Assembly (NCBI GenBank): GCA_010093485.1
Contig: MU001504.1
Coordinates: forward strand, 255,769-319,768
Length of the DNA: 64,000 bases
Reading direction: 5' to 3'
Origin: Karstenula rhodostoma CBS 690.94
Lineage: Eukaryota > Ascomycota > Dothideomycetes > Pleosporales > Didymosphaeriaceae
Below are positions 46,586 through 58,198 of the stretch, one piece after another. The first letter of the stretch is position 1; each line of letters starts with the position of its first letter. The notes under the pieces were generated by a model, which was not told the DNA's origin, searched no databases, and saw only the letters and a list, made by a program, of their open reading frames with translations. A program made the position numbers and the translations under genes.

Positions 46586-48190
46586 TTTGGCAGCGGTAAT
46601 TTCGAAAGGTCCTTGTCGGTGGAGAAGTGAAAGCGGGTAATGCGAGACAGGTTGCGCGTTTTTATAGCAGCTAGCTCGCGGGGCCACATCGCCAAGACAA
46701 CCGCGATGAACGCTAAGGCCCCGGCCGACTAACATAGAGCGCGTTCTACCTAGCGCCGTAATCCAGATTAGGCAGGAAAGCACAGGACATAGCCTTCACT
46801 ACATCAGCCAGAGCGAGCTGACAATGCCCTTAAGTGCAAGGCAATGACAAACCGTACACTAGTTCTGCTTCCAAGATGTACGAGCCTAACCTCTTCTCAG
46901 CTCGCCACAAACAAGAGCAACTCTCAAACATCCCGTCTCCCACTCACGCTGCCCAGCACGGGGAACGAATATTAGCCCAAGCAGGAACTACCCAGCACCC
47001 ATCCCTCCACCCTAACCCATCTTCTCCGGAACTTTCCCCACAACCACAACTCTCAATTGTTGACTCTTCGCGCGCTTTTACGAGCCGCGGCAAAACGCAG
47101 TACAGGAACTCGGTGGGGCGCCCAAAACATAAAGATTTCAAATAGCTCAATAACCACAACTACAAACACCCCACCTTCTCAACCGCAACCGCACGCAATA
47201 CCGCGCCAACGTAAAAACCCCCACAAATAGCCCCACGACGCCTCACCGTCCCATCACAACTTCCACCCATCACTCTACCCTCCCCAACAGAAGCAAACAC
47301 CACTTCCCAACCGCCAAGAAATCCCACCCAGAAACCACGACTCTTACCCAACAACATTAGCGTACCACCGCTCTTTACGTAGACTAGATTAGTCGTCCCG
47401 CACTATCACTATCCTCTCTCTCCAAGCCTTTCTCTCCACCACCAGCCCTCTCGGGTGCCACTTGGCCACAAGTACGTTCCTCAAACCATGCACACTGGGG
47501 TAGTAACGGATATATTTACCTCCTTTTATTTCTATGCAACGGAGTCCTACTTGGATAATCTGAGCATACCCAGCTTTCCTCTTCTGTTTTGTACCGTCCA
47601 TCTTATCTACCGTCGGAAACAAATTTACACTCCCTTACTCCGTTTACACGCCAAGCTTAAACCCTCAGGGACCTCTCACTCACCCGCCCACACCGTATAC
47701 AACCCGCCTACACTCGCAACCCTCGCTCGGTCAAACGGAACAAACGCCCAACTCAACAGCACATGCACAAGCACAGCCACCACCCACTCGACAAACGCAC
47801 TTCTTCGCAGCAAGTCACAATCCGTTAGCTACTATTCCGTGCTGCTACATAGCCAAGCCCCAACCAACCCATCTTATCCTACCCCATCCTATCCTATCCA
47901 TGCAGCAAAAGGTAAAATAGAAGGAAAAGGTAAAAGGATAGAATGAAAAAAAAAAAGTGCGAACAAGGGAACAGGCGCGCTCATCTCCCATTCACCTATC
48001 CATCCATCCCAGGACGCACCCCAACCCTGCTCAAAAACGCCATGCCGTATCCCCTCCCCCGGAACAAAAGGTATACCCAATCAGACGAAATCCAGCCCTT
48101 CGATCCAGCCCCAACCCCTCACTCCCCAACTCTCTCTCCCTTCAACTTGCCCTTCATATCCCCGCTCACATACACCGTCTCGTCCCCACA
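46586..48190. other. 1.6-kb intergenic region with one dispersed repeat copy
   Basis: C- and A-rich low-complexity sequence. No frame, including the 163-codon forward one at 47455-47946, has a domain or splice support. It contains repeat copy B. Confidence 0.55.
47048..47097 (-). repeat. Dispersed repeat, copy B
   Basis: The reverse complement matches 30624-30668, with the shared core AAAGCGCGCGAAGAGTCAAC and upstream CCGCGGCT. It is in opposite orientation to copy A. Confidence 0.65.
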
Positions 48191-50981
48191 CTACAGAGCC
48201 CGAGTAAGATGCAAGAAAATAGTACACTTCTCACTCTCAATTTGGTCCTTCGGCACAGCGCTCTCCTTATCGCTTTTCCCGCGTTCCTTCTCCGCCACAA
48301 TCTCAATCTCTACGCGGTTCACCCCCGCCCCGAGCTTCGCCTCGTACACGGGCTCGCCCTTCTTCTTGCCCGCCTCGATGCCCGGCTGCGGCGACGACGC
48401 GGTCCCGTTGATGCCCGCCGTCACGGGGACGCGGTTGACTTCGAACGCCTTGTTGCCGTTGACCATGACGAAGAGGCGGTAGAGCCGCGCCGTGTGTGCG
48501 ATGGGGACGTGCGGCGTGATCTGGAGGTAGGAGTAGGTCGTGGGGATGGGGACGGTGACCGAGTGCGAGGTTTTGGACTTGTGCGCCGGGATGGTCATGG
48601 TCCACGGTTTGCTGAGGTTGAGCGCGGGATGGGTGTTTAGCGTGATCTTCGGCATGAGTGCTTCGTCGGCGCCTGCGGGCTTGTTAGCATGGAGGACCGC
48701 GAGAGTTGTTATAAGGGAATTACGCACTCTTCAGTGGCACTTTGCGGAAATTCTCAAAGTGCGGTGTTACAGGCGGGACGTAGTATGAGGGAGTAGGAGG
48801 CGCGTATGGGTTCGCAAAACCTCCGGTCTGTTGGCCGATGGGTCCGTTTGGAAGGGGGCTGCCACTGGTGGGCCGCGATGCTGCATGTGGTGGAGGCATG
48901 ACTGGATGTGGTGTATGTGCCTGTATACTCAACCGTTGGCCCTGGCTATCAGATGCATTACTCGCTGGCCTGATCGCGTTCAGAGCTGGTGATTGCACGT
49001 CGTTCTTTATGCCATTCACCCCTGGCGATCCTGCTGTTCTCGTCTGCGCCGCTGGTAACGATGGTATCGTTGCCGAAACGCCTCGCGGTACGTTGAACGG
49101 GTTGCTTAGAGTTGTCGGTGTTCCCGTTCGGCCAGCAGAAGGAGGCCTTGACGACCGCGAACCGTTCATGCTGTCCAAAACGTGCCTCTGCTGCCTAATG
49201 AGTGCCTCGTTGTCCACAATGACGCCAGGAGTAGCGGAGCTTCGTGCAGCTGGAGTATTTGGCTCTGAGACTGGACTTTGCCGTAGCTTGATCTTCAATG
49301 CTTGTTTTGGCTGTGGTGCCGGTGACGGTGCTGCGGTGGACATGTTAAGTTTGAGCTTTGGTTGCGGCGGCTCGTCAACTTTCGACTTGGCTGCAGCAAG
49401 TCGCTGATTGAACATCTCCTCCAGCTCGAGCGACAAGTTGTAGAGGTCGCTGCCGTCCTCGTTGTAGTCACGAGCATTCTTCCAGATCATGCCCATCATT
49501 TGCTCGAAAGCATCCCAGCTTTTTAGCTCAGTGATGCCGGTGGGCGCATTGCGGCCGATCACACCACGGACCTTCTTTAGCACCCCCGATAACGAGACAG
49601 GGTCCTTGATAATCTGGTAGTAGTCCTTGATGGACCGGCTGGGCAGGTTTACGAAAGGTTGGAAGATCTGTAACCCACTCTCTGGTTCGGTATAACCGAT
49701 CAGACCGTTGACGATCTGTTCCTGTGCTTGCTGGAAGCTCTTTCCTTTGAAATCAGTGCTATCTCCCTCTTCGGGCGCAGCGGAGGCCGATTGCCGCAAC
49801 TTAGACGGCGCTGGGGTAACTGCTTGGGTAGCCGCCACCGCAGCTGCTCGCCGGGGCCTGTCGGTGGAAGCAGAATCTGGAGTGGAAGGTGTCGCTTTCG
49901 GAGTCGCAGGATGAACGCGCGGGATCGGTTTTCCGTAGGGTACCGGCTCCTCGCCAGGAACAGGCGTAGCCACTGCTTGGTAGCCTTCTTTTCGGTAGGC
50001 TGGGTTGTGCTTGACCATCCAGTTGGAGGCCGTCTTGCGGAGACGCTCGGCATCTTCGTATATGGCCGACTTCCTATCATTGTAGGATTTCGCGTTGTTC
50101 ACGAGGCGCTTGCAGTCGCTCTCGACCTGCGCCAGGCTGGTGTATCCGCCGGCGTTGAGCTTGTCCTGTGCGGCTGTTAGCCTCCACTCTCATATACCAT
50201 GTCTCGTGTGCGTGTGCTATGGCATGCCGCAGACCTTCATGGGCAGGCCAAGGGTTGCAGTGACGTGAGACATGTAGCGGTCGCGGTAGGGGCGTACCTC
50301 GATGGTGTCGATCGCAATGGGCAGCTTGATCACGTCGTAGTACTCGGGGAGCTTGCTCTGCAGGCGGCTGGTTAGCGGGGCTGTCGCGGGGAGGGGAGCG
50401 CAGGTGGGTGCGTACCTTGTCAGGGAGGGTGAGGAAGTGCACTGAAATGGGACGGCCTCTGCTGCTGGTCAGTGACTGTCCCGGGCGCGGCTAGCGCACG
50501 CTGCGAGCCAGGCACTCACGTCTTGTCCTTTGCCTGCTTCAAGCTCTCGAGGAACTTCAAGCCCATCTCCGTTGTGGCCTCTGGCGTCTCCGAATCGGCC
50601 CTCGCTTTGGCGGAGTCCTGTGCGCACGCGGCCATCGTCAGCATTGCCCATCGCACCTCTCCCGGCCATGGCTGGCCCGGCACCGTCTGCGCGCATTGCG
50701 GCGGGGCGCGTGGTGTTGCGGGCGACGAGGGGTGGTGTAGGGTAGGCAGGTCGCGGTTCGAACCAGGCCGTCGCGCGCTCCCCTCCACCAGGTTCCCGCA
50801 TCGCCCGCATCGCGCGCATCGCAAAGCGTCGCAAGCCCGTCCTCTTCTCCTCGCGCCCGCCGAAAAGGCTGCAATCACCCCCAGAACGTGCACGTACCGG
50901 TACTTTCTGGCGCTTCGACGGCCGGCCCTCGATATCGGGCGCCGCAGCACCGCCTGCTTTACGTTTCGCAGCGCTTTCCAT
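48191..50981 (-). CDS. RSC4: RSC chromatin-remodelling subunit Rsc4 (tandem bromodomains)
   Basis: There are six exons (complement of 50898-50981, 50520-50617, 50416-50458, 50298-50357, 48728-50165 and 48191-48672), 734 aa. The start MESAAKRKAGG is basic and nuclear in type. Bromodomain 1 is assembled from four small exons: GRPISVHFLTLPDK, SKLPEYYDVIKLPIAIDTIE, then DKLNAGGYTSLAQVESDCKRLVNNAKSYN. Bromodomain 2 lies near residues 215-320 (LPSRSIKDYYQIIKDPVSL, then WKNARDYNEDGSDLYNLSLELEEMF). A long Pro/Ser/Thr linker and a conserved C-terminal Rsc4 domain (PWTMTIPAHKSKTSHSVTVPIP, ending EKCTIFLHL) follow. Known role: binds acetylated H3K14 and anchors the RSC remodeler to nucleosomes. All splices keep frame, and domain continuity supports them. 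Confidence 0.93.
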
Positions 50982-51152
50982 GGCGCAAATTCGTCGTCGC
51001 GTAGGGTGTCCAGGTGGTTTTCGACAAATAATACCCGTGGCAGCAGGTCTGGCGCGGGTGCAGCGCGGTGTGCAGTTGAATACTGGCCAACTGCTACAGA
51101 CGCGACTGCCCAGCATTGAGGCAAGCCAGCTCGGGTAGTGCCGCCCCTAGCG

Positions 51153-51160
51153 CACGTGAC
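51153..51160 (-). promoter_or_regulatory. E-box GTCACGTG upstream of RSC4
   Basis: CACGTGAC on the plus strand reads GTCACGTG toward RSC4, about 172 bp before its start codon. It is the Cbf1-type core also found before the CCCH gene. Function is inferred. Confidence 0.35.
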
Positions 51161-51401
51161 CAACTTCGAGCCATGGACATCATGGTTGGACTTACTTGCC
51201 CAACACAACGCGTTCGATTACACTGAGCAACCTGGTGAGATATGCCAGTCAATGTGGTTTTCATTCACAAGAATCATGTCTAAATACCGCCCTGGCAACA
51301 GCACGCCAGGACACCCTACGGTGAAGAACGAACCAAAGAAGTTGCAAACCCTAGAAAAGCCCGACTGCCATGAAAACGCGAACATCAACTCTGCTCACTG
51401 A

Positions 51402-52904
<1,503 letters not shown>

Positions 52905-53779
52905 AGTTGCAGGTGTCGCTCGCAGCGCACTGCTGCGCTGTCCTCGAGGCTGAGGACTGGATGAGGGCGCCTGTCAGGCGACGGCGGAGGGGTTGGCGGG
53001 GTTCTGGAGGAGGGGCAGGCGAGCGAGTCCAGCGTGCGGTAGATACGGAACCGTAGGGTAAACGATAAGTCGGACGGACAGAGGAAGGACTGTAGGTGCG
53101 TGTGGGTGCGGTCGTGAAAGGAGGGCCAATGCAGCCGTCAGCTCTCAGAATTAATGGCCGTTCGAGGGGCGCGGCTCCACTAGTGTAGGCGTTCTTTCTG
53201 GTTGGGGCCGCCTTGCGGTTTCCTCTTCGCCTGAGGCTGAGCAGCTGATGCTTAGCCTGTGGCGGACATCTGGACGCGCCCACCACCTTCACATCAGGCC
53301 AGGCACCGACATGATACCATCTTGGGCATGGAGGTGAATTTGCGGATGCATGAGGGTTTGAATCGCCCCAGGACATGCAGCCAACATCGCCATCGCGGTC
53401 GCGGTTCGATATGTTCGCGCTCACCGGCAATCAAAGCCACATCAGCACCCTGTCAGACTGGATAGCTACGTTTTGCAAGATACAGCCTAGCGCTCGCGCA
53501 TCCTCAAGTGCAGGAAAATGTCCGAATCTGTGTGTTCGCTCTCTCCCAAGCCAAGTGGATCTGGACGGCGGCGACGGTGTGAACGGTAGACCCTTAACCC
53601 TGAAAATGCAAGCGCGTTGGTCTCACAAGCAATGATGTCATAACTCTGCTGCAACCCAATAAATACAGACTCCCACAACAACGCCTATCATTCCTCCTTG
53701 CGAACGACCATCCTGATCCAATCTGATACCCTTTGCTCTACCATTGCTCTCTTCCACAAATCCAACATATCCATCCACC
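52905..53779. other. Intergenic, no gene seen
   Basis: The shared upstream region of the kinase and the small membrane protein. No domain-bearing frame was found. Confidence 0.55.
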
Positions 53780-54388
53780 ATGACCACCACCAAGTTCTTC
53801 ACCATCCTCGCCGGCATCGTCGGTGTCTTCGCCCTCGCAGTCTACCTCTTCGGCATTCCCCCGGAAGTCAAGCGCAAGCTCGAACGATCCGCCCTCAAGA
53901 CCATGGGGGAGAACAAGCTCTCCTACATGGCCAAGGGTAAGCACAACCCTTTGTACCCTACAGGAGCATCCTCCGCCCGCCTGCAACCCGCCGCAACACA
54001 GCCTCCATCACCCCGCTAACACCCCCGCAGACCAAATTTCCAAGATCCCCGCATCCGACCAGGAGAACGTCAAGGATCTCAAGAAAGGGCTCGGCAATGC
54101 TGTCGGCGGCCTCGCTAGCAATCCGCTCGGGGAAGCTACTGGTGAAGCTGCAGATAACTTGACCAGTCCGCTCACCGGTCGCTAATCCGATTGTGTGTTG
54201 TAGGACGAGCTGCGAGCCAGGCGTGGGATAGCGTCGAGGACTTCTCGAAGATACTTTTTGAGCGCGTGTCGACGATGACGAAGAACGCGAGAGACGGGGC
54301 AGCGAAGACGGCGGGTGAGGTCAAGGAGTCCAGGCTGGTGCCCAAGGCAAAGGATACCGCCGAGGGATACACGACAGCGCAGGAATGA
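53780..54388 (+). CDS. Small single-pass membrane protein, optional second intron
   Basis: Three exons (53780-53936, 54031-54141, 54204-54388) give 150 aa. Residues about 6-28 (FFTILAGIVGVFALAVYLFGIPP) form one transmembrane helix. A basic stretch, a Gly-rich segment (KKGLGNAVGGLASNPLGEATG) and an amphipathic C-terminal helical part (SQAWDSVEDFSKILFERVSTM, then AAKTAGEVKE) follow. If the second intron (54142-54203, donor GTGAAG) is kept, translation stops at 54185 and gives a 103-aa form with a different tail. The family is not recognised. It resembles small fungal membrane proteins with LEA-like helices, but I assign no function. It is convergent with the DUF1294 gene. Confidence 0.65.
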
Positions 54389-54599
54389 TCTCACGTCCTG
54401 GAAAGGGAGGCGAGGAGCTTCCCCATGATATTCACGATTCCATGCCTGCAGTTGGTCGGTAACTCCTGAACCTAATCCAACTTTATTTCTCTCCATTTCC
54501 AATTGTGACTTTGATATCCTCTGTTGGTTATCGCCAGCCAAACAATGCAGTACTCATACCTCTAACCGAAACACCACCCACCCTCCAAACTCATCCCGA

Positions 54600-55001
54600 C
54601 TACACACCCCTCTCCCAATCTTGATACTCCGTCCTCCAAACCCCCCACCAACACACCTCCCACACCCCCACCACCCCCCAAAACACAACCAAAAACCTCA
54701 CCTTCCGCGTCTTATGCTGGAAATAATGCATCCCCGCCAGCGCGCCGGGCCACCCGCCGAGCACCGCGCACAAATGCAGCGTGCTCTCTTTGACCCGCCA
54801 GTTGAGGTTCCGCGCTTGCATTTTATCGTAGCCGTAGAGCAGGAAGGTGAAAGCGGAGAGGACGAGGGTGTAGATGATGGGGAAGACGGTGTATGCGTGG
54901 AGGTAGAGGTGTGTGAGGGAGAGGGTGGGGAGGAGGAGGGAGGAGAGGGCGAGGAGGGTGAGGGGGGTTATCGGGCGGGCGCGGTGGTGGGTTCGGGACA
55001 T
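54600..55001 (-). CDS. DUF1294 membrane protein
   Basis: A single exon encodes 133 aa. The frame is open further upstream, but the ATG at 55001 (MSRTHHRARPITPLTLL) directly precedes the first hydrophobic segment and is preferred. Two hydrophobic helices (LLALSSLLLPTLSLTHLYL, VFPIIYTLVLSAFTFLLYG) are followed by the DUF1294 core: YDKMQARNLNWRVKESTLH, LGGWPGALAGMHYFQHKTRK and a last helix (FLVVFWGVVGVWEVCWWGVW). The family is widespread in bacteria and fungi, is membrane-embedded, and has no firmly established function. Confidence 0.82.
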   Translation of the reverse strand: MSRTHHRARPITPLTLLALSSLLLPTLSLTHLYLHAYTVFPIIYTLVLSAFTFLLYGYDKMQARNLNWRVKESTLHLCAVLGGWPGALAGMHYFQHKTRKVRFLVVFWGVVGVWEVCWWGVWRTEYQDWERGV

Positions 55002-55287
55002 TGTGGATGTTGGGTGTGGTGCAAGAGGAGTTCGAGAGGATGAGTGGTGTGTGAGGAGGTATAGTGGTTGTGGAACGTGGGGTTTATATAAGGGTCCCGT
55101 GTTGACGTGCGGAACCGCGTCGGTCCTCGAGTGACGATCTCCCGCGTGGACGACACGAGCTAACCGAAGACTGCTAGATCCGTCCTTTCGGTTCAACTAC
55201 CATGACAGTAACCGTAGTCTACTGACATACCCCAACCACATAAAACTTCAACTGACACCTCACCGACGCCACGCCATGCCACCCACC

Positions 55288-56175
55288 CTAGAACAGCGAA
55301 CCTCCCACCCCCTTCTTCGTCCAATCCCCCGCCCGTGAGGATTCTGACCCATCACTTCCCCTTGCCCTCAACCTCGCAAGATACTCCTCCCTCTCATTAT
55401 CGCCGAAGCTTCCCGGCGTCACGCGTGCCCCCTGCGACGTGTAACTTCCACTCCTATCCTGTATGTTGTTCGGCCTTGGGCCTGCGATTCGTGAGCGCGG
55501 AGGGTTGTTTGGTCCCCCACGAGCAGCCAGACGTGCTTCCACATCCGCCGCGGATTCCGGCGAGAGGTACGGACCGCTGACTCTGGCGCGCACCGGCGAT
55601 GCTCCTGCTTCCGCAGCTCGTGTAGTATGGTGAGGTGTAGGCGACGGCGGATTCCGCGGCCCCGAGACTCTGAACGGCAGCGGACGATTATACTGCGCCG
55701 GCGACCCGCCGCTCTCCCTCGCCCTTCCTGTTCCTCTCGAGTGCCTGCTCTGCGCGCTGTTCTGTGACGCGCGCTCTGACCGCGCCTGCCCGAGGAACAC
55801 ACGCGGATCCGTCACTCTCTCGCGCAAATTCTCCACGCCGGAATTCCGACCCACGCTCCCCATATTGCTCCACAGCTCCTCCAGCTCTTCTTGCTGCTTC
55901 TGCTCCTGCTTCGCGCGACTCCACGACTGCGCGCCCCACCCGGCTTCGCCCAGGTTGAGCGGGTTCTCGCGGCGCTCGCTGTCGGTGACGACGCGCATGC
56001 GGCGCTTGTAGTTTGGGTCGTTGCCGGTTGTGTCGGTGACGGCGACGGTGTCACCGAGAAAGGTGCTCGGTTTGTCCTCAGGTTTGGACTTGGATTTGTT
56101 CGGCGCGATTTTGGCGAGGAACGATTTGGATCTGTGTAGAGCGTCTCGGAAGGGAGAGCTGTTACGGTCTGGCAT
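55288..56175 (-). CDS. Disordered hypothetical protein
   Basis: A single exon encodes 295 aa, starting MPDRNSSPFRDALHRSKSFLAK. The composition is Ser, Arg, Pro and Gly-rich, with three related R(V/I)(S/A)GP motifs (FRVSGPRN, ARVSGPYL, SRIAGPRP) spaced through the second half and a conserved-looking GWGAQSWSRAKQEQKQQEELEELW segment. It looks like a real fungal lineage protein because the frame is long, has no competing domain and keeps regular codon bias. No domain is recognised. Confidence 0.6.
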   Translation of the reverse strand: MPDRNSSPFRDALHRSKSFLAKIAPNKSKSKPEDKPSTFLGDTVAVTDTTGNDPNYKRRMRVVTDSERRENPLNLGEAGWGAQSWSRAKQEQKQQEELEELWSNMGSVGRNSGVENLRERVTDPRVFLGQARSERASQNSAQSRHSRGTGRARESGGSPAQYNRPLPFRVSGPRNPPSPTPHHTTRAAEAGASPVRARVSGPYLSPESAADVEARLAARGGPNNPPRSRIAGPRPNNIQDRSGSYTSQGARVTPGSFGDNEREEYLARLRARGSDGSESSRAGDWTKKGVGGSLF

Positions 56176-56548
56176 GCTGGTCTGTATGCTGCGGTGGGGC
56201 GGTGGTGGGTGCGATGAAGAAGATTTGGAGGGTTAGGGAAGGGCGGGTCGGGCTAGGCACCAAGACGTCATGCGAAGTGAAGGTGAGAGTGAAGGTCCGG
56301 CCACGTGCTTCACGACTGTCCATGGGTTCATGGTGCTATGAGTTGTACCCGGAACTCGTGTAAACAAATCAGCGAGTATAATGTAAACATCTCAGCTAGT
56401 TGAGTGTGGAAGGAGCGAAATCCTAACAAACAATCGTCAAAAGTGTCATTGCGATTATCTATCCTGCCACTGCGCCCGCCGATGCTTGCAATCTCGTGTT
56501 ATCATCTACTCAACCTCAAGGCTACCGTCGGCATTAACCTCCCGCTCT

Positions 56549-57577
56549 TCAACGCTTCACAGGCGTAGACAACTTGCTCTTTGGCGCTTCTGCCACAGGT
56601 CGCTCTTGCTTATCTTCAGCAGTTATCGCTTTGCGAGCCTGTCTTTCCTCAGAGATAGCCCTCCCCTCCTTCTTTCCGATTGTGCGTATATCGTACAGTC
56701 TACTTCGCTCTGATGACACCTGCCCCACACCCACCTCGGTATCCTTTTCCTCCTCGAACAGACCCTTTCGTCCTGCAAGGTCGTTCTTTTTGATTGGCGA
56801 AGATACCGATTCATCTGCGTTGACCGGCAAGATTGCGTCTCCATTACGGTCACCTTCCAATCGTTCGGCATCCTCACGTTTCTGGGGCCTGTCCATTGCA
56901 GTCGTATTTTTGCGGTAGTTCCTATTGACTGGGCTCTCTTGCTCTCGGACTGGAGAAAACCTACCAGGCTTGCGAACAGCCGTCAGCGGCGCTGGCGATG
57001 ATGTGTCTGCATCGTCTATTTTATTGCTCCGTGAAGCCTTCATAGGCGTTGGAGAACAAGGTCTTTCGGCGCCCTCCGTCTTTACTGGACTGTCAAGTTC
57101 TTTCACTGGCGAAAGTCGGGTTGGATGGCGGTACGTGGGTCGTTCTGCGGGACGATTTTGGCCCTGTGGAGCTTTCATAGGCGTCAATGGTCTGGGGCTT
57201 TTTGATTTATCTGTATTAACTGAAATATTTTGTTCTTGGAACGGCGAGGTCTTGGTCTGATGGTGCACGGGTGATGCACCAGCCTGTTCCTCCTGCCTTC
57301 GCGTCAGTAGGCTGCACTCACGACTCGGAGACTCAGATAAGACCCTACGGGGAGACGAGTTTACCTGGGATGACTTATCATTCACCGACGGCGCTGTATG
57401 AGCTGACTCGCTTGCCATGAGCCCTGTTGGGGCGCGCTTTCTCAACTTATTGCCTGGCTTGCTGGGTTTCCGATAGGCGAAGACATTTTGGGTACCCTTC
57501 TTCAACTTCCTGATGATAGACGAACCCTTGTCACTTGGATCGTTTTCTGCGGACTCAGCGTTTACAGAAGATGCCAT
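56549..57577 (-). CDS. Hypothetical protein with repeated SP/TP motifs
   Basis: A single exon encodes 342 aa, starting MASSVNAESAENDPSDKG. It is highly charged and disordered. Motifs of the type RPLTPMKA / PCSPTPMKA and RLSPVKELDSPVK / RFSPVREQESPVN recur, giving several proline-directed kinase sites close to basic residues. Basic patches (KLRKRAP, RKPSKPGNKLRK) suggest a nuclear or cytoskeletal location. The family is not recognised. Confidence 0.6.
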   Translation of the reverse strand: MASSVNAESAENDPSDKGSSIIRKLKKGTQNVFAYRKPSKPGNKLRKRAPTGLMASESAHTAPSVNDKSSQVNSSPRRVLSESPSRECSLLTRRQEEQAGASPVHHQTKTSPFQEQNISVNTDKSKSPRPLTPMKAPQGQNRPAERPTYRHPTRLSPVKELDSPVKTEGAERPCSPTPMKASRSNKIDDADTSSPAPLTAVRKPGRFSPVREQESPVNRNYRKNTTAMDRPQKREDAERLEGDRNGDAILPVNADESVSSPIKKNDLAGRKGLFEEEKDTEVGVGQVSSERSRLYDIRTIGKKEGRAISEERQARKAITAEDKQERPVAEAPKSKLSTPVKR

Positions 57578-57919
57578 GATGGTGGAAGAAGCGGTGTGGA
57601 TGCTAGCGTTGTCCGAACAGACTTATGGGATATATAGGAGACCCAGCATGATTGCTTGATGCCTGCTCATGTTTGTTGGAGTCACACGGAAAAGGCAGGA
57701 GACAGAAGGCCAATTGATCGTGATTTCACCTATGACCATGTAGTTTGCACCCGGAGCAACTTGACGTTCGTGATCAAATAGTCACTCGATGTTCAGTTAC
57801 AATCCATTACAGTGTCCTTTCGAAAACCACATCTCTCTATCCCCCAGCACTGCAGTGCCCAGCCTTCCGAAAGAACCATAGCTAATTCAACTCATAGTAG
57901 ACAACATTTCCATCCCATC

Positions 57920-58198
57920 CTACCGCATCCAAAACCTCGGCGCCGGCGGCGAAGAATCAGGCTCAAATATCTCGGCATCGTGATAATCCCCAAACAAATA
58001 AGGCTCCTCGTACTCTTCATATTGCTCGCCTTCTCTTCGGTCTAAGAGCTGATCTGATACGCGGCGTCGCGGACGAGTATTGCGCTGCTGTCTTGGCCGA
58101 CCACCGCAGAGATTAGTGAAGAGGAATTTGATGGAAGTCCAGAGATGGGCGAGGAGAGTGGGGCTTGGGTGATGTTCCAAGTTGGTATGGTCTGACAT
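57920..58198 (-). CDS. Small hypothetical protein
   Basis: A single exon encodes 92 aa, starting MSDHTNLEHHPSPTLLAHLW. A short hydrophobic helix (LLAHLWTSIKFLFTNLCGG), an Arg-rich stretch and an acidic Tyr-rich region (EQYEEYEEPYLFGDY) are visible. It lies in tandem with the two upstream hypothetical genes. The frame could be fortuitous, but the amino-acid pattern looks protein-like. Confidence 0.45.
   Translation of the reverse strand: MSDHTNLEHHPSPTLLAHLWTSIKFLFTNLCGGRPRQQRNTRPRRRVSDQLLDRREGEQYEEYEEPYLFGDYHDAEIFEPDSSPPAPRFWMR

Noticed and set aside
47455..47946. 163-codon forward ORF
   Set aside because: Low-complexity Ser/Thr/Pro composition, no domain, no splice or promoter support.
50750..50770. 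GGTTCGAACC resembling a tRNA T-loop/B box
   Set aside because: No acceptor stem, D-arm or A box can be placed around it, and it lies inside an RSC4 intron. No tRNA or rRNA gene was found in the window.
55002..55196. Upstream in-frame extension of the DUF1294 protein
   Set aside because: The added 65 residues are not membrane- or domain-like and fall in the expected promoter/5' UTR.
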